Assembly (NCBI RefSeq): GCF_964340395.1
Contig: NC_135561.1
Span: forward strand, 80,001-144,000
Length of the DNA: 64,000 nt
Origin: Glandiceps talaboti
Lineage: Eukaryota; Hemichordata; Enteropneusta; Spengelidae
Reading direction: 5' to 3'
Part shown: piece by piece, positions 1 through 14,300 of the stretch
How the letters are laid out: each line of letters starts with the position of its first letter
How positions within the stretch are numbered: position 1 is the first letter of the stretch
The notes under the pieces: generated by a model
The model's input: only the letters and a program-made list of their open reading frames with translations
Databases searched by the model: none
Told to the model about the DNA's origin: nothing
Made by a program: the position numbers and the translations under genes

Positions 1-345
1 ATTAATAAACAATTGAATAAACATTCAAAAAATGTATGTAGATGTGCCCAGCAACAAGACCACGCCCATAGCAACAGCCAAATGATCACATATATTGCGA
101 CGATAACAACAGGAATTGGAAGACAAATGAATAAACATTCAAAAAATGTATGCAAATGTGCCTAGCAACAAGACCACGCCCATGGCAACAGCAAAATGAT
201 CACATATATTGTGAAGATAACAACAGGGTTGGATAGAAAACTGAAGTCATTCACCAAATGAACACCTACATGGATCAGTGTGTAAACATTTTTTTAAAAC
301 TGTACAGTTGAGCTACAATGCCATTGGCGCTATTTTTGTAATTGA
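1..345 (+). repeat. Dispersed composite repeat, 3' part (C and D modules)
   Basis: Two roughly 110-bp units share the phrase 'agcaacaagaccacgcccat' followed by 'agcaacagc' and end in an 'ataacaacagg' phrase. After them comes the tail 'gtacagttg(a/t)gctacaatgccattgg'. The same modules recur near 12.5, 26, 28.6 and 47.7 kb, so this is the end of a copy cut by the window start. No coding capacity is seen. Confidence 0.75.
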
Positions 346-1377
346 GGATTAAGGGGGTCATAACTGACATGGGACAGTATGAATATTAATATGTTGATTT
401 ACATTGCTATTATGGATTGGTGATATCTAATGTAATTATACCATTGCGATATGATTTATAATGTGTGCTGGAAAAAGTGACAGAAAATAAAAAGTTAACA
501 GGTTACATTTTTGAAGTTTATGAATAGCTGTAGTCTTTGCAAAAGCAAAACAATGATCATGTGATGGGAAAGTCAATATGTTACTGTAACAGCAGTTCTA
601 GGACTATCAATTTTCAAATGTGATGTTTGTGCCCACATTCTTATTACAGTGAATTGTGCTCTTAGTCTTAGATGTAATTCAGAGAGATGAATAGAACAGA
701 CATATTATTCATCTTTATTAGATTATAATTGACTTTATGGGTGCCTTTTATTATGAAAAAACTGCTAAAGGTTGCTTCAGATACCAGACATATACAGTTG
801 AATATAAACCTTGTTATTTTTTATGTCTGGCTTGGCAATGCTGTGTGGCATGGATAGCCTCCATGTATACTAGGTCAGACAATTACTGTTACTCAGAGGC
901 TGTGTTAACATGTTATTTGTGCATATTTGATGCCATATTTGACACTGGGGATACAATATTTTGGATATGCATCACTGGGATGTGTTTGAAACAGAGGACA
1001 AATGAGGCTTTACGTTAAACAAATGTACATGTACAGTTTTCGTTGCCTTGTAAGACCAGAAAGTTATGGCCATTACGACAAAACATCTTCCCTCCATGGG
1101 CAAAGCCACGATCAAGTAGACCCTACACATGTATAGGCAGACAGTCTATGCTGAAAACTTCACCCAGATAAATGCATACAATCACATCACCATTTCATTC
1201 TCAATAAAACTGAAAGATTTTCTTTTTGAACTTCGTTACTAGAACAGATTCCATATGTGAATTTACCATTCACTACATTGCTCTGAGAATGAAAATGAAT
1301 ATCATGGTTCATGGTTAATGTAGAGCATTGTTCATAAAGTCATATTTGATTCTCCCAGTTTATAGAGAGTTTACAAA
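346..1377. other. No gene recognised
   Basis: Unique AT-rich sequence. A 93-codon open frame at 737-1018 resembles no family I know and is not framed by splice signals that would link it to the OSBPL1A gene. Probably intronic or intergenic. Confidence 0.5.
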
Positions 1378-1950
1378 CTCACATACATACAGACAAATAG
1401 AAACACGCACATACATACTGTGATACAGACAGATGGAAACATGCACATACATACTGATACAGACAGATGGAAACACACATACATACTGTGATACAGACAG
1501 ATGGACACATGCACATACACACTGATACAGGCAGATGGAAACATGCACATACACACTGATACAGGCAGATGGAAACATGCACATACACACAGTAATACAG
1601 ACAGATGGAAATATGCACATACACACTGATACAGACAGATGGAAACACATACACACTGTGATACAGAGAGATGGAAACACACATACATACTGTGATACAG
1701 ACAGATGGAAACATGCACATACACACTGTTACAGACAGATGGAAACATGCACATACATACTGTGATACAGACAGATGGAAACATGCACATACACACAGTA
1801 ATACAGAGAGATGGAAATACGCACATACATACTGATACAGACAGATGGAAACACATACACACTGATACAGGCAGATGGAAACATGCACACACACTAATAC
1901 AGACAGATGGAAACATGCACACACACTAATACAGACAGATGGAAACATTG
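1378..1950. repeat. Minisatellite, about 30-40 bp unit
   Basis: Roughly 16 imperfect copies of a unit around 'atacagacagatggaaaca', joined by variable 'tgcacatacacactg' spacers. Long open frames on both strands (His/Thr/Cys/Val-rich) are by-products of the repeat. Confidence 0.9.
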
Positions 1951-3038
1951 AGAGTAATAAACAGATGAGAAAAAAGAAAAGTTTTAGCAGTAGCACCATA
2001 TATTTCAAATGGAAGAAACAGTGACATTTTTACCTCTTTTCCCCTTTCTCTTTTAATTTTATACGGGGGTTCCCCACCTTAGCAAAAACACTGGTGGGTA
2101 GTATTCCTACTTCCTCAACTGCCTTGATATTGATAGTATACATTTTCTTTCTACACGTTTTGTATTTCTCACTTGTTTAGTGCCTTCCTATGGTAATTTT
2201 ATTTGGGGAACCCCCACCCCACCCCAACCCTCAAACGAAATGGGAACCCCGATAGATGTAACCTACATGTACTTAAATACTGCCTTCAACAAAACACTGT
2301 ACCCACTGGAAAATTATAAAAGAATTGAAGGGAAATAAATCTAAAACTAAAACCTACGCACTGTGATATAATTTTTTTGGCCAAATTATTTTGAGATCTA
2401 AATTGCGTATTCCATTATCCTAATAGATAGATCGATATCACTTCCATACCACATGACATGGAAATGATGAGCAACTGGCTACAGTCAACATGATTATATA
2501 ATCACTTAATAAATCACTTATTTTAGCCAATGTGTCGGCATATTATTAACTGAATGTATAATTTGGTTTAATATATCACTTATGTGCATGTATGTATGCC
2601 AGCAGTGGTCATACTTTGTTATAGGAACTAACACCCACAGTAACCAAGTCTATTGGCAAACATTGTTGTGATATATCAGAATCAAGTAATTCTACCTCAT
2701 TCTACATAGTTACTGTATTAGAAAGTGAGAGAGGGAGTTTGTTACTTGTTCTGTGGTGAGTAAAATGCCAGAATTTCAATGATTTTGACTCAATTTTAAA
2801 ACTTGTAAGGGAAGCATTTGTTGTATACTTGTAAGCTTTCATATTTGTATTGTATATACTGGTGTCATGGTGTAACATCCTGTCTAGGGATTGATTAGTA
2901 CAGTATTAGTACTATTAGTATGAGCAAATTTCTGACTGCCTAACATACAGGTTTGAACAGATAATCAATGTTCCATATGTCATGTATGTAAGATATGAAA
3001 TGATCCGTCTGTATCATATTTCGCACTACAAACATTTA
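1951..3038. other. No gene recognised
   Basis: AT-rich unique sequence with short C- and G-runs near 2060 and 2215. I see no exon with homology to the flanking genes, no RNA gene and no long repeat. Confidence 0.5.
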
Positions 3039-3400
3039 GCACAACTGAACTGAGGTTCAGTGTACTATAGGCATGGTGAAATGTGTGTATGTATATAAAT
3101 GCCTTGGTATTTAGTGGGACATTGCATAGGGCATGTAGATGGAAAATTGTTCAATTTAATATGATCACATTAGAGATGTGTGTTTTCGGTAAAAAAAAAT
3201 GTGATTTTTGGCCAAAGTACTTAAACTCCAAAAGTACTGGGCAGATTGGCCTGAAATTTGGTGGGAATGTTCTTGGGTATGTGTAGATTAAGAATTGTTC
3301 ATGACACAATCCATCAGTGATATGCAACAGCTAAAAATGTCTCTTTTTTGGTCAAAAATCTATAATTCCAAAACTATCGAGTGAATTGGGCAGTGAGACA
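3039..3400 (+). repeat. Composite repeat copy, 5' part (hairpin A and B modules)
   Basis: Starts with the hairpin module 'agcacaactgaactgaggttcag', then 'ataggcatgg', a short TG/TA-rich tract and about 1.5 B modules (phrases 'ctgaaatttggtgggaatgtt' and 'atgtgtagattaagaattgttc'). It is interrupted near 3400 by the foldback sequence that follows. Confidence 0.75.
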
Positions 3401-3405
3401 CACAG

Positions 3406-4045
3406 CCATGGGCATACCTGTACGCATTGAATATCAACAAACATTGAATATCAACAGGAAGTCCAGTAATTGAATGCATAGGCGTTCTCTGTAGTAGGCT
3501 TCTCCTCGAACGTAATCAGGTTGCGTCTTACTGAAGACAGTTTGTAGTGTATGCAATGCAATGTAAAGCGACCGAAATTTTCACGATGAGGACTTTTTTT
3601 AATAGAAATTATATCTTAAATTTCCTATTTTCTGGATTCATATAACACAACTGTGGCAAATATTTCTATGAATCGTACAATACTTCAAACCTACTACAGA
3701 GAACGCGTAGGTGTTCGCTGAGATAAACATGCACACGGGGGGGAGGGGGGAACGCGTTCCAATGTAGCTAACATGTACATAAGACGAAATGCATAGAGGT
3801 ACATCTAAACAAATATATAGCAATACAATCACTGAAAGTTTTTACAGTTGAAATACTTCGTATGTTGTCGGTTGCATGTGTGCACAAATAACGCCATGTA
3901 GTAGTAGTAAAGGTAGATCCAGCCGTTGTACTTCGGCTCAGGAAGTTCAATTACTGGACTTCCTGTTGATATTCAATGTTTGTTGATGTTTGTTGATATT
4001 CAATGCGTACATGTATGCCCATGACAAGTAAGACGCAACCTGATC
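3406..4045. mobile_element. Rearranged foldback element with about 70-bp inverted arms
   Basis: Arm 3406-3474 (containing 'aggaagtccagtaattgaa') is the reverse complement of 3946-4023. A second inverted pair, 'gcgttctctgtagtagg', lies inside (about 3483-3499 and 3691-3707). A third, 'caggttgcgtcttact', pairs 3521-3537 with 4027-4043 and breaks the nesting order. No transposase frame is visible. Likely a non-autonomous foldback or a deletion and inversion derivative. Confidence 0.6.
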
Positions 4046-4507
4046 TCACTGAGCAGAAATTTGTTTGCATGTGTGCCAGTTCAGATGTAGAGGAGGCGGT
4101 CAGGCTAAAAAATGTAAACATGTACCAAGAAGGTCAATTCAGGCAAAATAACAAAGGTAAAATAGCAATGAACGATTAGCCGACAGCTACATCGGATTTT
4201 AATCAGATTGGCACGTTTGTACGACTATCACTACACTTTTCCACTACCCTACATTTTGTAAGTGACATTTTGAATTTTTAGAGTGATATAGTGTAGTGAT
4301 AGCTGTTCTCAAATCTACAGGTACACAGGGAACCTTGAGCATTTTGTACATCCTAGGACTAAGTGCAAGGAAGAAAACACAGTTATGTAGTATGTACCAG
4401 CTGTGTGCATCACAGCTCCGCTACAGGGTATATTTTTCCAAAACCTTGGTACACAGTTGAAAAATATGGCTGTTGCATAGATGTACATGTAGCTGCGGGG
4501 TACAGCT

Positions 4508-4620
4508 CCCATAGCTCCACTGAGCTGATATAGCTATGTGCACAACCCTGTCCTAACATAGCTGGTACAGTCCCCATAGCTCCACTGAGCTGATATAGCT
4601 ATGTGCACAACCCTGTCCTA
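4508..4620. repeat. Two-copy direct repeat, 65-bp period
   Basis: About 48 bp around 'ccatagctccactgagctga' occurs at 4508-4555 and again, essentially unchanged, at 4573-4620. Looks like a recent tandem duplication. Confidence 0.85.
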
Positions 4621-6638
<2,018 letters not shown>

Positions 6639-6960
6639 ATGCTAACATTAGACATTACTATATTTCATTGTCTGGCCCAACAAAAACTCTTGCTAAGTCT
6701 GGTCCAACAAAAACTCTTGCTAAGTCTTGCCCAACAAAAACACTTGCTAAGTCTGGCCCAACAAAAACTCTTGCTAAGTCTGGCCCAATGCTAACATTAG
6801 ACATTACTATATTTCATTGTCTGGCCCAACAAAAACTCTTGCTAAGTCTGGCCCAAGGCCCAACAAAAAGTCTTGCTAAGTCTGGTCCAACAAAAAGTCT
6901 TGCTCAGTATGGTCCAACAAAAACTCTTACAAAGTCTGGCCCAACAAAAGCTCTTGCTAA
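6639..6960. repeat. 27-bp tandem repeat with a composite higher-order unit
   Basis: About nine copies of 'ggcccaacaaaaactcttgc' plus 'taagtct'. A 45-bp leader beginning 'atgctaacattagacattac' sits before the first copies (6640) and recurs inside the array (6788), so a leader-plus-array block was itself duplicated. The unit is a multiple of three, so the frame stays open on both strands (Gly-Pro-Thr-Lys-Thr-Leu-Ala-Lys-Ser on +). It is not a gene. Confidence 0.9.
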
Positions 6961-7167
6961 CGACTTGACAGAACTTTTCCTTATGTGTGACTAGTGATAA
7001 AATACAGTATAGTAATGTTTGTAAGTTTTTTGTGGCGCCAGAGGGTGCAGTGTTCATTTGAGATGAGTTTTTTTGCTCTGAGTGCACACATGAATCAACA
7101 TATGCATATGGTAATAACATGAAATGATGTGGAGTAATACATGGATGTACATCGATCGCTATGAGGT

Positions 7168-7507
7168 ACCGTAGAAAGTAGACTCTCTCACAGTCCTCTG
7201 AGCATCGCATCGCTGAAAGAGCTGTTTTGTATGTACCGATATCTACTGCATAGTTGTACTTAAATATCCTTGCACTGTTGCCCCTCTACATAGGGCTAAT
7301 AATTTGTTGACTGTTATTGCAATGCCCCAAGGCATCGCAATAACACAGAACATCACAGTAACACATCAACAAATGATTAGCCCTATGTAGTCAATGAGGA
7401 TACAGTGTACAAGGATATTCTAGTACAATTATGTGGTAGATATTGGTACATACAAAACAGCTAATAACAATGCTACCGAGGACTGGTGAGAGAGTCTAAG
7501 TAGAAGT
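7168..7507. mobile_element. Foldback (MITE-like) palindrome, arms about 165 bp
   Basis: Almost the whole segment is an imperfect inverted repeat centred near 7327. Matching phrases are 'agctgttttgtatgtacc' and 'ggtacatacaaaacagct', 'acatagggctaat' and 'attagccctatgt', and 'ttattgcaatgcc' and 'ggcatcgcaataa'. The outer ends pair through 'agactctctcac' and 'gtgagagagtct'. No coding capacity. Target-site duplications were not established. Confidence 0.8.
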
Positions 7508-7510
7508 ATT

Positions 7511-8213
7511 GACAATTTGAATGCTACAGCCGTTGTCTACTTTTATCTTATCAGGAGAGCTGTAGGGATAAAAAGGACCATTTCTTTGCTCAGAACAAAC
7601 TTTTTCTACAGCTTTGTCAGACAACTGTTTTTTCACACCCAATATGAATCATAATCCGACATTGATCTTTTATAAGAAATTATTGACAGATACAAGTTTT
7701 ACCATAGCAAAAAAAAAACTTTCTCTCAAGCATGTGTTATGTGAACATGTATATATGTGTGTATTTGTGGCCTCAGAATGTGACATAACCATCTGGAACT
7801 AATTCAAAAATAGAAAAATTGCAGTCAACTTTTGATAATTGCATTTAAAAGAAAGATCAATATAGTGCATTAGGCACAAATTAAATTAAAATACCTTGGT
7901 TTGTAGTTTGACATAAAACATGTTTGCATGTATTGAGTGATAAACACAGGTTTAGACATGTTAATGAGAATCTGTCACTGACAAATCCAGTCACAGGTAT
8001 ATGTGTATATAATGTGTCTTATCAACAAATTGTATGAATCAGTGTAAGCTCATATCCATGCCAGATACAGCCTGAGACTTATTGACATAGACTAGATGGG
8101 CCGTTTGTCTCATAAATGTAGTGTGCAAGTAGCAATTTCACTCATATGTATTTACTGTCGGTTAAAGATGTATACTTGACATCAGCTGTTCCCGACAGTT
8201 AGGAAAATGTTTT
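7511..8213. other. No gene recognised
   Basis: Unique AT-rich sequence with a 62-codon open frame (7614-7802) that resembles nothing known. Probably intronic to OSBPL1A. Confidence 0.45.
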
Positions 8214-8276
8214 TAGCACAACTGAACTGATAAGGTTCAGTAGTATTACATGTATAGGCATGGTGCGAAGTCTGTC

Positions 8277-8359
<83 letters not shown>

Positions 8360-8374
8360 TGTGGTGTGGGGGGG

Positions 8375-8405
<31 letters not shown>

Positions 8406-8440
8406 CGTGCGTGCACTTGTGTGTTTATGTGTGAAGGAGA
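8214..8440 (+). repeat. Composite repeat copy: hairpin A module plus long (TG)n
   Basis: The hairpin 'agcacaactgaac' with loop 'tgataag' and return arm 'gttcagtag', then 'ataggcatgg', runs into (TG)n at 8281-8358, a G9 run and further TG/CG-rich repeat. The B, C and D modules are absent. Confidence 0.85.
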
Positions 8441-8665
8441 GACATAACTCTAGCTCTTCAAACCACCATTTGCCTCATGAGATTGTTTGTTCACCACCAG
8501 CCCCCTCACTATTAACATAAGGTGAGAGTGAGTATTATGTAATCAAATTGATATAAAAATACTTAGAGTTGCATATTTTTGAAAAATAAGGTATATGTAT
8601 CATTTGAATGGAAAATATATTTACTTAAAACACTTAATTACCTGCTAATACATACATTCAAATGT

Positions 8666-8669
8666 CACA

Positions 8670-8702
<33 letters not shown>
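8666..8702. repeat. (CA)n microsatellite
   Basis: About 37 nt of CA dinucleotides with one TA interruption. Confidence 0.95.
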
Positions 8703-9590
8703 CCGAAATATGGATTGAAATATTAATAATAAAACAAACATTTGTTGTTTATTTATTGACATCACAAATAAACAAAATATTGTTATTACAAACAAAATTC
8801 AAAGTAAAATTATTTCTATTCGTGCAAATCTTCTGTATACTGATTAAATGCTCAAAATCGGTGAAAATTTGGCAGAAAATGTTATTTTCAGTTATAATAA
8901 ATTTGACTAATCAGATTATAACGTAATAGTTGGTCCCGAATGGGCAATGAAGGGGACAAAAATATCTGAAGTCATCACCCCAATACCTTCTGAAAAGTCA
9001 GTTTATGTAATTATAACTTATAAAAATTATCACCAAATCTATCCTCAGAATCAGTAAAAAATGCCCACAAGTTGGTACTGTAGTATAAAAAAAACTGCAC
9101 GATCCATGATAAATTGTCACTTCTGGAGTTAAAGGAAAAATAAACATCACAATCTCATTAGCTTCCGCACTACACATTCATAAAGTCCCGATGTTTCTCC
9201 ACAACACATTCACAAAGTGCATTGTGTGAGGTTTACCTGCCAGTCACGTATTCGGGCATGACGAAGTTGATCCAAGCTATTTTCAAAACAAATGTCGATT
9301 GAACGTATATGATATTTACATCAATTTTGGTCAGTGTTGCGGTGATCAAATGAACCATGTATCTATCATCTCATGTAATTATGACAGTGAAAAACGTGTC
9401 GCCAACAGTTTCAGTTTGTAGCTGGGTAGTGGTAGCCCTTCTACATGTATGTACATGTATGATGTCATGAACATGCTAGTGAATTTTAGGGCCCCACATG
9501 ATAGACACTTAAGTGTTGGTTGCTATGTTTTTAAACAGAGAGGACTTTAAAGTTCAATAATGACAGTTTTTATCTGTTTATATGTTGCAG
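8703..9590 (+). other. OSBPL1A: Presumed OSBPL1A intron, no coding sequence seen
   Basis: AT-rich sequence ending in the acceptor 'tatgttgcag' at 9581-9590. I searched by eye for ankyrin-repeat or PH-domain exons expected in a long ORP1 form and found none. They must lie upstream of the window if they exist. Confidence 0.5.
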
Positions 9591-9961
9591 GTCCGTAAAC
9601 TACAATTACAACAGGAGACAGAAAAGTCCAGAGTATTACAAGACGCATTACACGTCCTTGCCACTGAGCACCACGAACTTCAGCGTTCAATTTCACCTTC
9701 ATTTTCCGTGACGAGTTCCCACTACATAGACGCGATTAGTGATGATGAGTTTTTTGATGCAGAAGAGTTAAGTAATAGTGGTAGTCATGGTGACATGATG
9801 GAGGGTCAACCTTTTGAAGAAACATTCCAGAGTTTAAGGATTTCTGATGGGGATACTTTTAATCATTCCCCACAGAAATCCTCGCCATCAGAAACAAATG
9901 AGAACTCACACACACAAGATGGCGCTATTGCGTCTCCTGTTGGCGCACACAGTGGTTACAG
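9591..9961 (+). CDS. OSBPL1A: OSBPL1A exon: coiled coil, FFAT motif, Ser-rich linker
   Basis: Begins directly after acceptor 'tatgttgcag' and ends AG|GTGAGT in phase 2. The upstream in-frame ATG at 9582 is intronic, so the protein does not start here. FFAT residues lie at 9747-9767, preceded by Asp-Asp as is usual for VAP-binding motifs. The rest is Ser/Glu/His-rich and probably disordered. Confidence 0.9.
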
Positions 9962-11358
9962 GTGAGTACAAATGTACACCAAGTTACATTTTTCCTACTA
10001 TTGCATTTATAGTCAACAAACTTGACAATCATTCATCAAATAAACACCTATGCCTAGCATGGATCAGCATGTGGATAAACATTTTTAAAAACTGTACAGT
10101 TGTGCTACAATGCCATTGACACTATTTCTTTCATATTTATGGACATAAATGTGAAGATTTTCCTCTGGTTTCCTGGTCAAATGACAATTATAAATATAAA
10201 TAATAAGTCTTAAGAATTAACAGTAGCATACAAACAGTTATCATACATATAATGTTGCCACATAAGTCAATACTTGCATTCTTTTGATGAAAGTAAAGGT
10301 TCACTGCTTGTGTTTCCCAAATTCTTTATTACTGAAAAATGTACCATAGCATAATATTATAAAGTAGTCTGATAGGGGTACATGCATTGAAGTGATTTTG
10401 TAGAACCACCCCCACCTTCTCCTTAGCTATATTTTCTGTAACAATCATGTTGTGTTTGGCATCATCCCTATACAATCGCCCAAATGATATTTAACAGGTT
10501 TTTTTGCTCATTCCATAAATGGTTTTCTTGTATAAACTGTGGCATTCGTCTTTGCTAGTGATCGAACCCTATCAAGATGACACAAATTTGTTGGCAAATT
10601 AGTACCCAATTTCAAATTGTTTACACATTGACATCAAGCCAGTGTCTACAGAACAATACATGTTTAGTAAAATGCTGACACTGTAAACATTGACAAAGAG
10701 ACTTAAAACATCTGTTTTGACTATTACTTGAGGGACTGTTGTAACAAATTTTCATGTTCAATATGAAATGAAGTCACTAATGAAGTGATTCATATCAGTC
10801 AGAATGATTCAGCTGTACCTAGTAGTTACAAGTCTAGTCTAAGCAAAACATATATGTCACACTATGCTAGATTGACTTTTGCTGATTGCTCCCCATTCTC
10901 CAAGTCATCCCTGTAAGGATTCATGCTTTCCATCAACATAATGAATTATTTCTTTTGTCTTAATGACCTACAGGATCAGACTACCAATGCCAATGTTGAA
11001 CAAGGATCAGTTTAGTCTATGGACAATACTGAAACAATGTATTGGCAAAGAGTTGTCCAAGATTACTATGCCTGTGGTGTTTAATGAACCACTCAGTTTT
11101 CTACAAAGAATGTGTGAATATTTAGAACATGTGCATTTATTAGATAAAGCAGATGCCTGCCAAGATCCAGTTCTCCGATTACAAGTAAGTCATTTCAATC
11201 TTCTTGACTTTGAGAGAGAAAATGAGCGAGTCCTCGTGTTTTTTTTAGCACAACTGAACTGATAGATTCAGTAGTGCTGTAGGCATGGCAAAGAGTCTCT
11301 CTCTCTCTCTCTCCCTCTCCCTCATATAATCGGTCCTGTGTTTTTTGACATTAAGCTG

Positions 11359-11393
<35 letters not shown>

Positions 11394-14300
11394 ATTATAA
11401 AAGTTGTAACAGCTGATAACGTCCCTTGACTCAAACGATTCACTCCTTGAAAGTAACCTTGCACTCGGAACTACAGTTTTTCTCGTTCCATAGTTAGTTA
11501 AATAAATTTTTTGAAAAATTAAGCACAGAAATACTTAAATAGCAAATTCCCATATCTGATGGCTATATACCACATGTAACATCGTCAATGTACGGTGCAC
11601 GATGTATCCTAATGTTATGATCGCGATCAGATCGTGACCTTTCACCCAAGCCAAATCGTGACCTTTCACCCAAGCGAGTCACACACTCACTAGTACTTGC
11701 ACACATTCGGTCGACAGCATTTCAGTCTTGACCTAGTACCTGTACCAGTGATGACTCAGGCTTATCAGATGTAATTACAAAAAGCAAACACTTAGTCATG
11801 GTAATGAGCTGATAAGGATTGATAAGAAAGTGCAAGAATTGCACTTTGCTGGTAAAGGCGATGTTCCCCTCATGTCTAGTTGGGAAATTGTTCAAATCAA
11901 TCTCAAATTCTCACCACTGATGTGTTATTTTGGTCAAGTGGTTTTTGGTCAAAAAACTTAAAACTCAAAAATTGCAGGGCAGATCAGTCTGAAATTTGGT
12001 GGGGACATTCTTAGGCAGATTAAGAATTGACATAATCAGTGATATGCAAATTAGGTGTAAAAATGTGGCTTTTTTTAAATCTATAATTCCAAAACTTCCA
12101 ACCAGATTGGGTTGAATTTGATGGGAATGTTTTTAGGGGTGTTTAGATGTAGAATTATTCATAACATGATGATCTCATCAGTGATATGCAAATTAGGTCT
12201 GAAAATGTATCTGTTTGATCAAAAATCTATAATTCCAAAAGATTGATTGAAATTTAATGGGGATGTGTAGATGAAGGTGAATTCACAACATGATGATCCC
12301 ATTGGCAATATGCAAATGAGGTCTAAAAATGTCAATTTTAGTCAAAAATGTGTATCTCAAAACTACATGGGGAATGGAGCTGTGACTTGGTGGGGATGTT
12401 TGTGGAGATGTTATTCTTCACTTATTGTTTAAAACATATTGACAAAACTGGCCCAAGCAACCATGACCACGACCCTTAGCAGTGATGATGCATATTACAA
12501 AATAACAACAGGGATGGGTATCTAAGTGAGTGAATATTTTTTAAATGTATGCAAATTGGCCTAGCAACAAGACCATGTGCATAGCAACAAACAAATGGTG
12601 GTGGTGGTGGTGGTGGTGGTGGTGGTGTCTGGCAAAGATAACAACTGAAATTAATGAACAAGTGAATAAAATTCAATAAATGTTTGCAAATATACCTAGC
12701 AACAAGACCATGTCCATAGCAACAAAGAAATGATAGTGGTGTCTATTGCAAAGATAACAACAGGAATTAATGAACAAGTGAATAAAAAAATGTTGAAGGT
12801 GTGCAAATATGCCTAGCAACAAGACCACATCCATAGTAACAACCAAATGATGGTGTATAATGCCAAGATAACAACAGGGATGGTTAGGCAAGTGGATAAA
12901 CATCCAAAAGGTGAATGCAAATATAGCTAGCAACAAGACTATGCCATATGGCAACAGCCAAATGATAGCATACATTGTATATGGTATTAAAGGTAACAAC
13001 AGGGCTGGATAGGCAACATGATAAACATAAACAAAAAGATATACAGTTGTGTGACCACACCATTTGCATTATATTTTGGTGCTACACCTTGTATTATTTG
13101 TCTACAGTAGTATGAGGGCTCCATACTGTGAAGCTGAAATGACCTGTGGATGTATTCTCTTTGGCAGTATGACGGCACCATACACTATACAGTGAATCTC
13201 AAACACCTACCTATGTATACTGTCATTGCATCAGCTTTCATAAGTTATGTGCTAGTCAATCCTATGTAGTGGAAAATTATTTTTTTTCGTGTAGTATGAA
13301 AAACGTGAACAGATTCAGTACATCTCAAATTGAAAAGTTATTCCACTCAATTCTTAACTTAAGTTTAGAGATTTCTCTATCCATTAAGACTTCTGATTAA
13401 GTTAATGTTTAGTGTTGTGTCTATACATGATGTGATACAGTCATGGTAAAATGAAGTAATCATTGTGATGTGACATCTAACTGATATGTAACTTTGCTTG
13501 ACTTCACAGTATATAGCAGCTTTTGCCACAGTGGCCTGTGCATCCAATCTAGACAGAGTGCAGAAACCATTCAATCCACTATTAGGAGAAACTTATGAAC
13601 TTGTAAGGTAAGGTATGACAAATAAATTGACAGTGGGAGGGGCTAATGTAAAAATTGAAAGAATAGGTAAAAAGACTTATGCATGAAATACGTATTTGAT
13701 GGCAGGTATGTTTTGATAACTTCAAAAAATGGTGTAGATGAGCAGTTATAACTGTTTGATTGGTATAGAATGGGTGACATCTCTGAAAACATCATTTGGA
13801 CATTTCTAAATGACAAGATAATAAGGAGAATTCTTTGTGGGAATGTGTGTCCATAAACTCTAGCTTTATACTTATAAAACTTGAAAGGAATCATCCTAAC
13901 TCACTGACTGACTTCACCATCTCATCAGCATGACCAGATCCCAGGGGTGATACTTCATAATGTTCTGTTTCATCACATGTATTTTGTCTAAATTTTAACC
14001 GACATCTTATCGGCGAGGGTGATATTTCGTTTATTCTCTTTCACATGGTTATATTTTGTTCTATTATTTCCCTAGGAAGGACATGGGATTTCGATTAGTA
14101 TCAGAACAAGTGAGTCATCATCCTCCTGTCAGTGCATTCTATGCAGATTCTCCTAACTGGAACTTCCATGGCTCAGTACACCCAAAACTTAAATTCTGGG
14201 GTAAAAGTGTGGAGATCCAGCCTAAAGGAATTATTTCAGTAGAACTTACAAGGTGAGCTTAGTTTATACAAACACAACTGTGATAAGCTGAAAGGCCAGT

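Noticed and set aside
1360-2008. Minus-strand frames of 106-209 codons rich in Cys and Val
   Set aside because: Produced by the 'cagacagatggaaaca' minisatellite; several frames are open at once.
3406-4045. Autonomous DNA transposon
   Set aside because: No transposase-like frame of useful length between the inverted arms; the same holds for the other foldback elements.
9582-9590. ATG at 9582 as the OSBPL1A start
   Set aside because: It lies in the 'tatgttgcag' acceptor, so the ATG is intronic.
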